DNA from: Lycocorax pyrrhopterus obiensis | Taxonomy: Eukaryota; Chordata; Aves; Passeriformes; Paradisaeidae | Direction: 5' to 3' | Length of the DNA stretch: 64,000 nucleotides | Assembly (NCBI GenBank): GCA_014706295.1 | Contig: JACSVZ010000015.1 | Coordinates: 56,541,535-56,605,534, forward strand | Shown: piece after piece, positions 1-13,450 of the stretch | How the letters are laid out: the number at the start of each line of letters is the position of its first letter | Numbering within the stretch: the stretch's first letter is position 1 | Notes under the pieces: model-generated | Database searches by the model: none | What the model saw: only the letters and a program-made list of their open reading frames with translations | Told to the model about the DNA's origin: nothing | Position numbers and translations under genes: made by a program

Positions 1-1333
1 GCTTTCAGCCAGTATGGATTGCAACTGTCTAGCTCTAGATGAATTGCAGATTTGCATCCATAAAAAATTAATGACTTGCAGCTCAGTCTAAATTAAACAT
101 TTAAACTTCTCCATTGTGCCCCAACTTTATTGTTGCAGGAAGAACTCCAGTGTTCAAAGTTTGTCATTCATGTTGGGCAGGACGTCTTAGAAAATACTCA
201 ATTTTTATGTTAAGTGGTTTAATTGCCTTACAGGTTTCAGAATTAAAAGCCTTACTCAATTAGCTATTTGCTAATTCTGTAATGTGCACCAGAGCTGAGC
301 AAAACTACAGTTTTGCTAAAAATAAATAATCCTTCACAATTTCAGCTGGACAGTATCTGGCAGTCCTTCTTTTGAAATCATGAGCCATGCTAAAAGCAAA
401 ATATTTTTGTAGTAAACTATTTCTCCTCGTGTTATCTCCTGCCAATAGCAAGAAAGGGAATTTGTACATATTTCTTGAGGCACAAATTAGATTCTTTGTT
501 AGCTTAGGATAAATGACAGCTTTAGTGTATTTAGGAAATAAACCAACTAGCTGAATGTGCTTTTGCAGGTGTTCTACTTTTGTTCCTCACTAGAAGTTTA
601 TGTAGTGACGTGCAATTAACATTTCTTGTAACTTCAAAGGTAAGAGCTTATGTTTGTAGTGTTACTGAACTGTTAGTACTACTGTCCACTTCTTGTTCTG
701 TAACCAAAGAGGGAGATGATTTGAAATGAAAAAAACAAGTGATACTTATTCACCAAAGTCTTTGCTGTATGGACAATATATACATCGGGTTATTTAAAGG
801 AAGATGTAGCTCAGTAAGATCTGGGAATAGTCTTGGAGATCTTGGTTTTGAGGTGTACCACTTGAAACCCATTGTGTTCAGTCAGTATTTAATGTACTTT
901 TTTCTGGCAGCACTTGGAAGCTTGTAGGAAGAAGCTCAATCTTTAACCAAATTACATTTTTCCAAGTAAAATGTAGGTATTTTTTAGATTTTAAGAATAG
1001 AGAGAGAGGCATTTGAATGCAAAATACATTTGACGTATTTTGTAATCAGGTTCATTTGGGAAAGATGCATCTTGAGTAACTTAAAATTGTGGTATCGGGT
1101 TACTAGACTGCTGACTTTTTTTCTGACCTTTGCTTTGGTTTCCATAGTTATGCATATTTACTGTTGCAGTTCCATATGGGGCAGCTCTAAATGGCAGTGT
1201 TTAAGAACATCTGGTTATGCAAACCATTGTTGATGGAGTGAGAGGGATGGAAGTAAATTTCATGTACTAAAAGACTTCTGCCTTGAACAAAAACTTTGCA
1301 TGTGAAGTTCAAGTATAGGACGAATTTTGTTTC

Positions 1334-1349
1334 TTTTTTTTTTTTTTTT
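1334..1349. repeat. T16 homopolymer
   Basis: Uninterrupted run of 16 T in intron 1. Confidence 0.95.
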
Positions 1350-2540
1350 CTAACTTGAAACATTTTCTGAAATAACATGTGGTTCTCATTGTATAATTCT
1401 CCAAATGTTTTATTCTTTCTTTAATGTACATGACTACCTAAAAATCAAGAAACAAAATGCTCATCATCTCCTTAATCCCATTTTTAAGACTATGTTTTTT
1501 TCTGGAGAATAGAAGAATAGAAGGGGCGTGGAGAATGCCAGATTGCTGAACTTCTGACTATGTGATGCTGGGATCTGTAAATTAAACCTGTCTGTTAAAA
1601 GCAAAGCCCTTTGGACTATACGAATATCAAAGTATTACTGTGGAGTCATGAAATAATAATGTAGGTGGAGAAGAGCAATCAGGTTTTACCTTTGTTGGCT
1701 CCAAGGGAAGCACTTTTGAACTCTAGGCAGTGATTAGTGTGTCTTCTGGAAGCACAGTGACACTTGCTTTGGATTTGAACCACTAATAATTGGATCTTTT
1801 TTAGCAGGAATTATTGCAGGTTTCATAAAGTGGTAACAAGCTGTATGTACGTTCTGCTCTGATGTATCTGTCTTCCCAGCTGAATGACTATAACGAACCT
1901 TTAATTTGAAATAGGTTACCTAGTACTTAAGAGAAAGCTGCATTTGATATATTCATTAGAATTATGTACATATTTGATATTTATGTAATACCCAGGATAT
2001 TCTTTACTGTGGTAACCAAGGGCAGTGGTTTTTTTATTTTGGTTTGTTGTAAGACTCTTCTGGAAACTCTTTATCAGCTTAAGGGTAGTATCATTAAAGT
2101 CTTTCATACATTAAAACAATAGATAAAAATCATACTCTTTTATGGTACAAAGCTGACAAGCTGTTGCAAAACATGAAGTGCTGCATTGTTGAATATCTAG
2201 ATTAACGCAGGTAAGTACATCTAAGTGGTGGTTCTTGGATTTAAACAGATCTATTCCTGCCCATGTGGAAGAGTTAAGAAGTAAAGGGGGATGGCAGGTA
2301 GATCTCAAGATTTAAGACTTCAGATGACAATTTTCTCTCTCCCTTTTTTGGGAGGCTGTTAAGGAAAAATACATAGCTTTTGTGCAGTCTTCAGGATTAC
2401 ATCTTGTTGTATCATGAACACAGCTGTTACATTGTAATACTGTGTCATGATTACATTTTACAGGAAGGGAAAAAGAATTAGATCAAGTGATCCTTTAAGC
2501 TCCTAAGGGTTTAACATTCTGTTTTAAAACATGTTACAGC

Positions 2541-2600
2541 TTTAAATATAAATAAAAATAAATAAAATTTACGTAAATATAAATAAACATAAATGAAAAA
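2541..2600. repeat. AT-rich AAATA/AATAAA-like simple repeat
   Basis: Imperfect repetition of AAATA and AATAAA units with almost no G or C. Confidence 0.85.
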
Positions 2601-5600
2601 GAATAGCTGTTTAATATTTACATTGTGGTTTTAATGAGTTAGGGGAATATGAGAACCCAAAATAAAATGTTCACAATTTACAGAGCATTAAATGTAAGAT
2701 GTACAGAAGTTAATCTGGAGTTAGAGAAGCCTGTATGGCACTTCTGACTTGAGAAAGCTTTCTAAGCCCTTCTGGGATGATTGCAGCAAACTGGACAAAA
2801 AAAATTTGGTGATATTTTTTTATCATGTAGGTTTTTCTTGTTTTCATGATGCAGTGCCATGTGGTTGTACTAAAGAAGGCTCTAGCAGGGCTAGAAAATG
2901 GTGGTGAAGATGAGTTTTTGTAGGAGCTTTGCTTTAGAGAGGCTAAAATAACACTTGCTATGTTACCAGTTGTTGGGAGAATCTTTAATGAGCTGGTATC
3001 ATCCAAGCCAGGACGTCACTCTTTTTTGAAGTTAAGGAGGGAATCAAAGGAAGCATCCCAGTTAAGAGATGAGGTAAAGGAGAGTGCTCTGAAGCAAGGA
3101 TGGAGGTACATGGAGAAAGAGGGGGAAGTGCAGGGGTGTTAAGTGTGTGTTTTTTTCCTGCTGCCAGGTGTGTGGAGTTCAGGGAATGTAGGAGTACTGA
3201 GAATTGCAAGTCAAAAAAATGCAGAGATTTTATTCATTATATGCTTTTGTTCCAAGGTTTTGATTTCGAGGTACTGATAAATCTACTGGATTTAAGTGAT
3301 TTGGGTTTTGCTAATGAGCTTCAGACCTGTGTTCCTGAAAGCAGACTCATATGTGGTGCACTCTTAGGTGGACTTGCTGAGCTAGCCAAGAGTAATACCC
3401 TGAAGACTGTGGCTTGAATTTTTACTTAGAAACCAGCAAGTTGTAAATGATGTGGAGTTTTCATGCCTGAGGTGAGACCTGCAGAAAGATACTGTGATAG
3501 AGCTCTGTTGATGACGAGGTCAGTACTGAACCATGTAGCACTTGAAGGTTATATTGGTTGGCAGAGTTTAGTTATGGTACAGGGAAAGTATGTCAAGCAT
3601 AGAGCTTAATGGGATGAAAAAGAGAAACAACTGCACAATGAATCAATCTACCAAAAAATGTGAAATCATCAAAGTGGACTTTTGCATATTAGAAAACAAA
3701 CCTGCATGTTCTCCTGTGCAATTTAAGTCCTAGTGTTTTGAGTCTCACTCAGTTTCCTTCATGGGTTTCCTCACTGTGAAGGCCAGATAATGTTTTATTG
3801 TGGCAGTGGTCCTAATAAATGCCAATCTGATGTCAATGATTTGTTTTTAAATAAAATATGAAAAAGAATCTCCTCTGAAATGAACAGTACCCAGTGACTA
3901 GGATGTTCAGATTTCTGTTGTTAGCATATAGAAGAAAGCAAAAGGCAGGACAAATTTAATACTTAATTTACTTATAAATCATTCAGCACCACCAGCTCAG
4001 TTTTGCTACTATTAAGATCAGATAGTCTTACTTATATTTCTCTAGAGGTAGAGCACAAGCTAAACAGATTTTGTCTGCTCAACTACATGATCTGAACCTG
4101 GTCTCATTTAATTTTCCCTTTTTAGGATTTTTTCTCTCTTTTTGGTGTTAGCTTTCTGTTGGTGCTAGGATTCTGAGCTGGCTGAATCTGTCTACTGTTG
4201 CTGAAACAGGACATCTCACTTGACTTCTTCCAGTGTTCTGACTGTTGCCCACCTTCACTTTTTTGGTGGTTCTGAACCACTTTGGACTCTCCACTTAGCC
4301 AGTTCATCCAACTAATGCAGCAAAACCATTTTGCTTTTGCCAGTTCTATGCTGTTTGTAGGCTGCTCACCTGTATAAACTAGCTCTGTTGTTGGACACGC
4401 TTAATACCTTTGAAAGAATTTTGCTGAAATAATTGTATCCCCTTTTTCCTGCATATTGTAGCTACTCTTGGAGAGAGGACATCAAATCTATTTTATAGTA
4501 TTTCAGAATTTGCAGTAGTTAAACTGATTTTGAGGGGCACCGCAGATCACCCAGCACAAGTGGAATTTGCTGTTGAAAACTGCTTTTAGATTGTGAAAAA
4601 ATGAGCACCAGGAAATCGAAAAAAGTTGTAGGCTGGGAGTTAACAGCTACAGGTACACTCAAATAAATCAAAGCTCCACGTTATTTCTTTCCTCAGTTTC
4701 TGAAATCAAATGCAGAAGAAGCAGGTTTGTTGAGACGGAGATGCTTTTAATCAGTAACGCACCAATTGTGTTTATTTCACATTCTGAACTGAGTTTAGCC
4801 AGACTGAGCCTGGTGTCCTCCTGGTTAGCATCATCTGAAATCCTGTGCAGTTTCAGACTTTACATTTATTGTATTTGCAGTGCTTCAGTACTTCCGTTCT
4901 TGGCACCTCAATAAACATTTCGTGATGTTCCCTCTTCATCTCATATTGCATGTCTTCTAGACTGCTGTGTGTAAGGAAATGAGGAAGAGATTACATCTAA
5001 TTTGTCTTTACTTGCTGTTGTTGTTTATTGGGCAAATATCAAGCCAGAAATTATACTTAATGTTTAGCTAGCTATTCAGTTACATAATTAAGTGACAGTG
5101 CATCTCTTCAGTCTTGTTCTCTCCTGGGATTTCATCTTATCTTGCTGCTCCATGATGTAAAAGTGGCATGTTTTTCCTTGACTTCTCTCTTGTACTGGGT
5201 GTTACTCCTCTATTAACTCCTTGTTATCTCTTGGGAAAAAATTAATGGCTTCATTTTAGGTTACACATATGATTTTAAGCTGCTGCAAGTGGATGTGTGG
5301 AGTGTTTTTAAGCACTGTGGCCTTTTTTCTATTCTCCTTTAAATGTAAGCATAGTACTAGTATTAATTGAAGGTAAATAACCTATGTTATGGAAGTTTCT
5401 ATCACTGCTTAAATTTCAAGAGTTGATGCTTTTTTTATGTGTTTAAAAGAAAAACTTACATCCTAAACTGTTACTAACGCAAAATAACATGGTTTTATTT
5501 CAAAAGTTAAAATGGTAGAATCTTAGAGGATCTAGAGTTTATCTGGTTCTTGTCACTATAGTGTTCAACATATAATTGGATTTTCACCTAATTTCATTTC

Positions 5601-6374
5601 CTCAGACCGAAGTGCAGCAGACAAATTCTGACTTTCTCGTTCAGCCTCCTCCTCCTCTTTCTCCCACTGAAATGTCCCTGCAGAGATCAGAAGCAGCATT
5701 AGAACCATGCACTGAGAATGCGGAAATTAGTGCTGTGCAGCTGGTTAATTCATTAGCCTTTCTGATTCCTTTTGGGAATTAAATTACTGTTGGAAAGGAA
5801 GGCTCACCACAGTGGGATTCTTGAATGCCATGCTAATCAAAGCTGGCATGCAACTAGGGTCTCCCGAATCCTATACTTTTTGAGAGAAAAGATCATTGCC
5901 CTACTTAGTCACAGTACTGCACCAACATAATTTTCTGAGTAATTAGAAGTAAAACAGCCTACTATATCTTTTCCTGGTAGGGTCTTGTTTGATATTAATT
6001 ATTTTTTTGTTTGTTTTAAACAGACACTTAGCAGAAGCGTGATGTGCTTTCTTTGCTGTCTTAGCGCATTCTTTTCAAGGGCTAATTTAGTTTTGTGTCT
6101 TGGTGTATTGACAGCCTGGCTTCTGACATGAAATAGATAAAATGATGGTGGCGATTTTGTCTTTATATAGCTTCCAACTAAATATTTTGTTCATATGTGA
6201 CTTGATTTTGGAAAATAGCCTATAGATTTTAGACTTCTGCCCCCCTCTGCCCAGCTGTCTCTATCAGTTCCAGAGTCTAACCTGTGCATATTGAAGTTCA
6301 GGTTGTTTAGTTGGAATGTAACACGAGCAGGAAAGCTGAACGCCGTGCCTTTAGGCCAGATCTGGCCTGCCTGA

Positions 6375-7281
6375 TGTGTTCAGGGGCCAGTCCTGTTTAG
6401 TATCTTTATTGATGATCTGGACAAGAGGATCGAGTGCACCCTCAGTTTGCAGGCAACACCAACTTGTGTGGGAGTGTTGATCTACTCAATGGGCCGAGGC
6501 CAACTGTGTGCATTTCAACGAGGCCCAGTGCCCGGTCCTGCCCTGGGGTCACAACAACCCCCTGCAGTGCTACGGGCTTGGGGCAGAGTGGCTGGAAAGC
6601 TGCCCGATGGAAAAGGGCCTGGGAGTGCTGGTATGACAACAGCTGAACATGAGCCAGCAGTGGGCCCAGGTGGCCAAGAAGGCCAATGGCATCCTGGCTT
6701 GTATCAGAAGTAGTGTGGCCAGCAGGACCAGGGCAGTGATGGTCCCTCTGTTCTTGGTTCTGGTGAGGTCATCACGCTTTGAGTGCTGTGTTCAGTTTGG
6801 GGCCACTCACTACAAGAAAGACATTAAGGTGGTGTCCAGAGAAGGGCAGCAGAGCTGGTGAAGGGTCTGGAGCACAAGTCTGATGAGGAGCAGCTGAGGG
6901 AGCTGGGGTTTTTTAATGTTGAGAAGAGGAAGCTCAAGGGAGACCACATCACTCTCCACAACCACCTGAAAGGAGATTGTAGTGGAGTGGGGCTCAGGCT
7001 CTTCTCCCCGGTAACAAGTGGTAGGACAAGAGGAAATAGCCTCCAGTTGTGCCAGAGGAGACTAAAATTGGTTATTAGAAAAAATTTCCTTACTGAAAGA
7101 GTTCTCAGCCATTGGAAGAGGCTGCCCAGGGAAGTGATGGAGTCGCCATTCCTGGAAGTGTTAAAAAACCATGTGAATGTGGCACTTAGGGACGTGGTTT
7201 AGTGATGGACTTGGCAGTGTTGGGTAATGTTGGGAGTTGATGATTTTGGAGGTCATTTCAAAACTAAATGATTCTATGATT
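6375..7281 (+). mobile_element. CR1 LINE, 5'-truncated and inactivated
   Basis: This is the 3' part of a CR1 non-LTR retrotransposon. It starts in the reverse-transcriptase region with a G-P-V-L-F-S-I-F-I-D-D-L-D-K-like stretch (about 6383-6426). It continues through [16 protein letters not shown] (from 6649) and K-G-L-E-H-K-S (from 6861), and ends L-P-R-E-V-M-E-S-P-F-L-E-V. The 3' untranslated end closes with AAATGATTCTATGATT. The reading switches among three frames, and a segment near 6480 appears deleted. The usual F-A-D-D catalytic box reads F-A-G-N. It is a dead fossil copy in gene-sense orientation within intron 1. Confidence 0.92.
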
Positions 7282-8499
7282 TGTCTAGATTCAATAACAG
7301 ATTGTGCAGAATTTAGCTTATGGTTTCGAAATAGAGATAAAGTTTCTAATCCTTAGATGCTAAGAGGACTGACTAAATTCCAAATGTGCAAATAAATACA
7401 GTGCTGCTTTAAGTATCCAGAAATAACAATTCTCCGATGAGGACTGCTAAGCCTAATTACAATTTTCCAAGTCAAATTATTAAATAACTTAAATGCATTA
7501 ATATACACAGAATTTAATTGTGCACATAAATTAGGGCCAGAAGGCTTTGGAGAGTAATGAAGATGCATATTCTCTATTCTTTTCTCTTATCCTGAGCAAT
7601 GCTGAATTCAGTGCTCTGACTAGTGCATAGTGCTGTATTCAATTCCCAGCCATTACTTAAATCTGATTCATGATCTCTGTAAACCTGAAAAGAGCATCTA
7701 CCTTGTTGTAACTCCAGCCTTCAGTCCAAGTTACACTTGTACTCCAGTCTACTTTAATTTTTAGTTTATAACTATACTCCTCTCCCATTGATTCTCTTTT
7801 ATACTGTGTCACATAGGATGCTCATTTTGCATTTTGGTATTAATCAAAGTATTTCATTTATGAAGTGAGCAAAACGTTCAATCAGATTGAGAAAGGAAGT
7901 CAATCTTCAGAGGATTTCAAGCTGCAGACTGAAGTGTAGGCCATGCTGTAGCTGTGTATTACCATTCCACTATTAAACCAAGAAGGAAACCGTGCTTGCT
8001 GTCAAGTTTTTGCAATATTTAGAGCCAGAAAAAGGGTTTGGAAGAGGGCAGATTTCTCAAAAATACAGGAATTATTTGAAGTGGAAGAGGGGACTATCAA
8101 ATATGATAATTTTCAATAAAAATTTTTGTTTTGACTAATGTGGAATCTGCTGTAGGACTGCCGTAATTTCATGTGGGTTCTTTCTGTTATGGGAACAGGA
8201 GTCAGAATTGGAATAATGTAACAGTTTCATAATGTCATTGTCATCATTGTTGTTAAGCAATTGTTTTAATCTTTTCACTTATCTAACAAGTGAATAATTA
8301 TTTGGGGAAAACAAGATTGCCTCTTTTCTCATTGGGTGAAAACACGTTGTTTGTGGTGGGCATTTGGCTGTCTTTGGCAGCCCTGGGGTGATCCAAACAC
8401 CATAAGGCTGAACCTTTGCAATTTTTCCTTCTTAAACCTGTCTTGAATGGACTGACTTTGGTAATAAACCTCTGAGCTAAAAAGACACTTAGCCCCTCC

Positions 8500-8897
8500 A
8501 AAGAAGGGCAATGAGGCTGGAGTAGGGACTGGAGCACAAGTTTTATGAGGAACAGCTGAGGGAACGGGACATGTTTAGCATGGAGAAAAGGAGGCATCTT
8601 ATCACCTTGTCTCTTCTCCCAGGTAACAACTGACAGGACAAGAGGAAATGGTGGCTTCAAGTTGTGCCAGGGAAGGTTCAGATTAGATATTAGGAATAAT
8701 TACTTAATTGAAAGGGTTGTCAAGCACTGGAACAGGCTGCCCAGGGGAGTTGTTGAGTCACCATGCCTGGAGGTATGTGAAATACATGTAGGTGTGGTAC
8801 ATAAGGACACGATTTAGTGGTGGACTTGACACTGTTAGGTTAATGGTTTGACTTGATCTTAAAAGTCTTTTCCAACCTAACCAATTCTATGATTGTT
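8500..8897 (+). mobile_element. CR1 LINE 3' fragment
   Basis: This fragment of about 400 bp carries the last part of the CR1 reading frame in broken form: GGACTGGAGCACAAG, then GGACAAGAGGAAATGG, AACAGGCTGCCCAGG and GAGTCACCATGCCTGGAGG. It closes with a 3' tail ending CCAATTCTATGATT. It has the same orientation as the copy at 6375-7281 but is shorter, and it lacks the block encoding the N-Y-L-K-G-like segment, so it appears to be an independent insertion or a deleted copy. It has no coding capacity. Confidence 0.9.
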
Positions 8898-10123
8898 TGC
8901 CAGGTTGAGCTTTGAGTCTGGAAGAGTTTGGCTGCTCAAACCATGTGCAGAAGTAACTTGGAAGTAGGATTCATTTTCTGAAGTGATTACATTCAGTATT
9001 TTGTGCAGCCATTTGAGAATCTCTTATGACTAGGTGGATTTGGGCTTTCTGCACAGGACAGAACTCGGTGGGTGGATGGAAGGGCACCGTGATATCAAAT
9101 AAATATATTCCATGATGGGCAGAGTTTATGAATCCCAGTACCTTGACACTAGTTTTCTGTTTCCTTCTGTCTTCGTCTCTGCCCAGCCAGGGCAGTCACA
9201 GCAGATCAGTGTCAAAAAGATACTTGAACTGGGCAGCAGACAGTGCATGTGGTGCTGTGTGTGGAACTGTGGATATGCAAGTTGGCTAGCCAGCTGCTCC
9301 CAAAAGGCATCTTAAAAGCATGATTTCTGCCTGAGCCTCACTCAGTGGAGAGAAGGGCAGATGAATGATTAATTTATACTTTCCTCATCTCAGATGCTTA
9401 TGTTCATGAAATATGAAAGTGGTTATTTCTGAGTTTTCTGACTTCTGTTGAGTATATTTTGAATTGGCTGTTGGATTCAGAAGTTGCTGGAGAAGGCAGA
9501 AGTAGAATAACTTACTCCATACTCGCTTAGGAAAGCAGGCTTAGTATAGCGATTTTTAGATTATGGTCTGTGCATCGTTGGCAGCTGTTAGAAGCAGATC
9601 TGCAAAGGCGGCTCCTGCAGTATGTCTCAGAGACTGGGCTGGGAATCATGTTCTTCAAATTGCCCATTTCCAGTGCTGCCTTCTGACAGGAGGAGCAGCC
9701 TGCTTTGTTTATGTGCTTTTGGTTGTTATTGCTGGCTGGTTTTCTTGTAGCCTCCCTTTAAGGTGATCATTTCACTTACTATGCCAAAGGCCCTTAGAAG
9801 TTTTAGAGGTAGATCAGGATGTTACAAATCTTCACAAGAATATTAAGATCTTCATCTTAAGTTGCTGAGTGAGAATTGGAAAGTGGAGGGAGAAGAGAGA
9901 TGGAGGCGAGGATTTAAGTCTCCATGAAATCATAGCAGAGTTTGGATGTGAGCATTATGTGATTCCCTGTACTTTGATCTGTTGTGTGAAGACAGTGTGA
10001 AGAAGATAGTACTGAACTAAGAGCTGAGTCTCAGGCTATGAAATTGGGAAAGTATCACAGCTTTAAGCTCAGCTGTGAAGGAGGGAGGACCTTTAGAACT
10101 GACCTGAAACATACACAGATTGA

Positions 10124-10195
10124 TGTATTATGTACTATGTGTATGTATATACTAGAGCTAATATATGCATGTTATATATGTGTATATATGTTTAA
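10124..10195. repeat. Imperfect TA/TG simple repeat
   Basis: Mixed TATG, TGTA and TATA units, including GTTATATATGTGTATATATG. Confidence 0.8.
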
Positions 10196-11010
10196 TATTC
10201 TCTTCACCTGCTATTTTCAGATCTGTAGCTGTTCATATTTTCACGGCATGAGACACCTTCCATTTGCATTTATCCTGATGGTGGTTTGTATAATGTGACA
10301 TTTCAGAGACCTGGCAAACAGGAAGCCACATCCCATGTCTCTGGGCATGGAAACTGCTAAAACTAGAACTGGCAACTGCAGGTAGTGCATTAAGTTTCAG
10401 TATTTTTCTCCTGTCTCTTAAAAGGATAACTAGTCCTTTACCACAAAGTGTGGTTACTGTTTTTTGAGTTAGTGCTGCAAGATGTGGGAAAGTGATTTTT
10501 TGGGGTGTTTTTTTTTTGACAACTAGTGTTAGCAGGGACTTTTTGTGGGGGCAATTACAGGGATGCCTGGACCTTGAGGGTCTCAAGGAAGCTTGTAATG
10601 AGTGCTTTAGTGATTTAGCTGCCTATGAAGATGACGGTATTCTGGCTTTGTAAATATTTGTGCAAATATGCCTCTTTTTCTATATGGCTTTTGTTTCTTT
10701 ATTAGGCAGGTTGTGGTTTGACTGAAATGTATACTAGACCTCGCTATTTATTTTTGAATGAGGTTTTCTTGGATGGAAACATTACTGCTTGCATCTCCTG
10801 GCTGAGTTTGGTACTGGGTATTTCAGTCTTTTAATGTCATTCATTTTGAGAAATAATAAGCAAAACCACTTGTGGGTTAAACGATTTAATGCTGTGATGG
10901 GCCAGAATGGAAAATATTGCTGGAAATAATCTCAAATGTTACTGTTGAATGTGTAGGAAGCTTGCGTGGCTATATGGTTTTAGCTTTTTCCAAATCCTAA
11001 TTAATAAAGA

Positions 11011-11040
11011 ATGAATGTGTGTATGTGTGTGAATGAATAA
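11011..11040. repeat. Short ATGA/TG simple repeat
   Basis: ATGAATG units flank a TGTGTGTATGTGTGTG core. Confidence 0.7.
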
Positions 11041-12780
11041 AATCTAGGTTCATCTCAAGTTGTATGGTGCCAGGTAGTTAACTTTGCAAGGAGGGAGACT
11101 GAGACACTAGAGAAAAAAAGCTTTTGGGTCTAGTTTCAGTAGTTCAGAATAAATTTAAATTATGGTATTATGACTGAGACAAAACTCCCACCAGTACTTA
11201 GTGTTAATTTTCATGAAGCGGGTTTTCATGGAATAGGTATTGCCAAGGCCTGGAGTCTGGATCTCTGTTGGGGCCCTGTACATGGTGCCACAAAACAGCA
11301 AAATATCTTTCACCTGCCGTACCTCGAAGCATCACCAAGGGTTCCCATTTTAAGTATTCTGCCTGTTGGGAGCTGTGCACATGATAGAGTCACTCCAAGA
11401 CATTAGCCAATGTATTATACTAGAGGAAGCAAACCACACTTCTTTGATCCTAGGATGGCAGCGTTAGAACAGCTCTATCTCTAAGGGCAAGACATGTATA
11501 GATTTTCTTCCAGTTTTACTTCCACATAAAGAGCAGCCTCTCTTGCCTTCCCAGCCGAGGCTGAAATAACCAGTACTACTGCAGGCACCAGAGCCTTGAC
11601 CCTACAGCACAGAAGTGTAACTGTCCATGCCCATTTTTCATCTGAGTTTTTCAGGTGGCAGCGTCATATAGTGTAAGTTTGGGGGGGTGAGGGACGACGA
11701 CTTTCAGTGCAGTGTGCAGCATATGCTCAGAAATTTATCTCACACCATTTTTGTCAGCAGTGATAGGAATTTAAAGCATTCCACATCAGCAGGAGCTGTC
11801 CTACTGTGCTCTTAATCTCAGTTAGCAGGGCAGCCCTAGTTGATAAAAATGTGTGTAGTTTTGGAGGCCCAAGCAGGTCTTGGGACTGCAGCTGAGGATA
11901 ACCACAGCCTAGGCTGCTGAAGAAACTTCTCTGCTAGATGTAGGAGTCCAAAGCAGCTCAAAATACATTTTTCGTTACTTTGGTTTCATCCTTGCTGTAG
12001 GTATTGTGGAAGCAGCACGGGAGGGAAGGAGAGGGTGGAAAAGCCTCATGAAGTAAAGAGTGGAATGTTTGTGATGGGGTGACTTTTTTCACTTTAGAAT
12101 TGTATGGAGGTTTGTACTGAATGCTTTTTAAATGTTTGTAGTTATAACTAAGAAACTGGTTATAATTTCTTTCTCCTTTCCCATGGTTGTAAGAAGGTGT
12201 GGAAACAAATTTTGGGGAGCTGAACATCAGCTGTGATTTGCTTACAGGTGGAAATGCTACTTGGTTTATTTGAGTCTTTCATAACATTTGACTTTTTATT
12301 CCAGTAGTAGTCAAGGACTGAACAGTCTGGCCTTTGAAAGGGAATGGGCAATGCTGGAAGGCAAGAAAGAGAAATTGGAGGCTTGCCTCACTTGAGAAGG
12401 GTCCCTGAAAGCACAGCTAGACAAGTTGTGCTTCTATAATGAGTTTCCGTGGTTGTTTAGAGATGCTGTAAATAACACATTCACCACAAAGGATGCACAA
12501 CTGGTGACTAAGTCCTACACGTACTGCTTTCAAACACTGGTCCCTTTCACTGCCAAGTCCTCAGTGGTGTGAATTTGTTTGTATATGCTTTTATCCAGCT
12601 GAATAGAGAACATATTGTTCTGTTGCTCTTATAGTTCTGTGCACTTTGCTTACTACCCATGGGCAACTAATTCCCAGTTAGGAATAGGGAATTCCCTATA
12701 ATCACTAATTAAAATCCCTGCTCAGCATACCTTTAAGTGTGTTAGTTTACCTTTTCCTTGGCAACCTCATGTTTATGGTG

Positions 12781-12825
12781 AATATATATATATTTTTATA
12801 TCTATATGTCTGTATCTATAGATCT
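12781..12825. repeat. TA-rich simple repeat
   Basis: ATATATATATATTTTTATAT followed by CTATATGTCTGTATCTATAG. Confidence 0.8.
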
Positions 12826-13089
12826 CACTATAAATAAGCAAATAGTTTTGGTTTCACATATCCTGGAGAGATTCCTTTCTCAAGCAGCAGGAAAGTTTGG
12901 GTGTTCATAAGCACAACCTATTGGTTTATTTTCTTTTAAAAAGCTTTGCTATATATGAGAAACTGGACAGAATGTTTAGCCATGCAGCTTTAAAATGTGA
13001 CATTGATTTTTGTCTACAGTGCATCTGAACAGCCTGGATCAGAGGAAACAGGTCTGAAAGAAGTCTCAAAGCAAGAATCAGCTGAAATT

Positions 13090-13450
13090 ATAATTCCTGA
13101 TGTGTTTGTTTAAACTGTTCTTAAAGACCTGTAGTGATGGAGGCTCCTGCACCATCTGGAGCAATCCTTTCTGATACAGAGTGACATCAACCTTTGGAAA
13201 ACTCATCCTCATGGCTATTAGTACTGCTGAGCTGTCCAGTACAGATGTGGAAAAGAGATTATTCCTCCTTTCTGTAATTTTACATAAGCTTGAAAACAAC
13301 TGGCATGTTTTATTCTGCACCTTCTCTTTGCACTCTAATAATTTTTCTTCTAGGATGATTAATCCCAACTTTATCCCAGTTGTTTCCTCATTGGAGCACC
13401 TCTGTCCATCCACTCTTGTACTTTTCTTTGGATCTTTGTAATTAGACCAT
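13090..13450 (-). mobile_element. Ancient CR1-like LINE fragment, inverted
   Basis: Read on the - strand, this segment resembles the 3' coding end of an old CR1. It starts near 13449 with a stretch like the K-G-L-E-x-x region and ends with P-S-L-Q-V-F-K-N-S-L-N-K-H-I-R, the counterpart of P-S-L-E-V-F-K-x-R. An open frame (13078-13413) spans much of it, although the nucleotide match to the younger copies is weak. Its divergence suggests insertion long before the two + strand copies. L3 or another CR1-clade family is an alternative. Confidence 0.6.

Noticed and set aside
8298..8660. 120-codon - strand open frame
   Set aside because: It overlaps the antisense of the CR1 fragment at 8500-8897 and otherwise shows no similarity.
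10233..10586. 117-codon - strand open frame
   Set aside because: Low-complexity basic peptide without a recognisable domain, splice context or codon bias; consistent with chance.
13181..13441. 86-codon + strand open frame
   Set aside because: It is the antisense of the old CR1 fragment.
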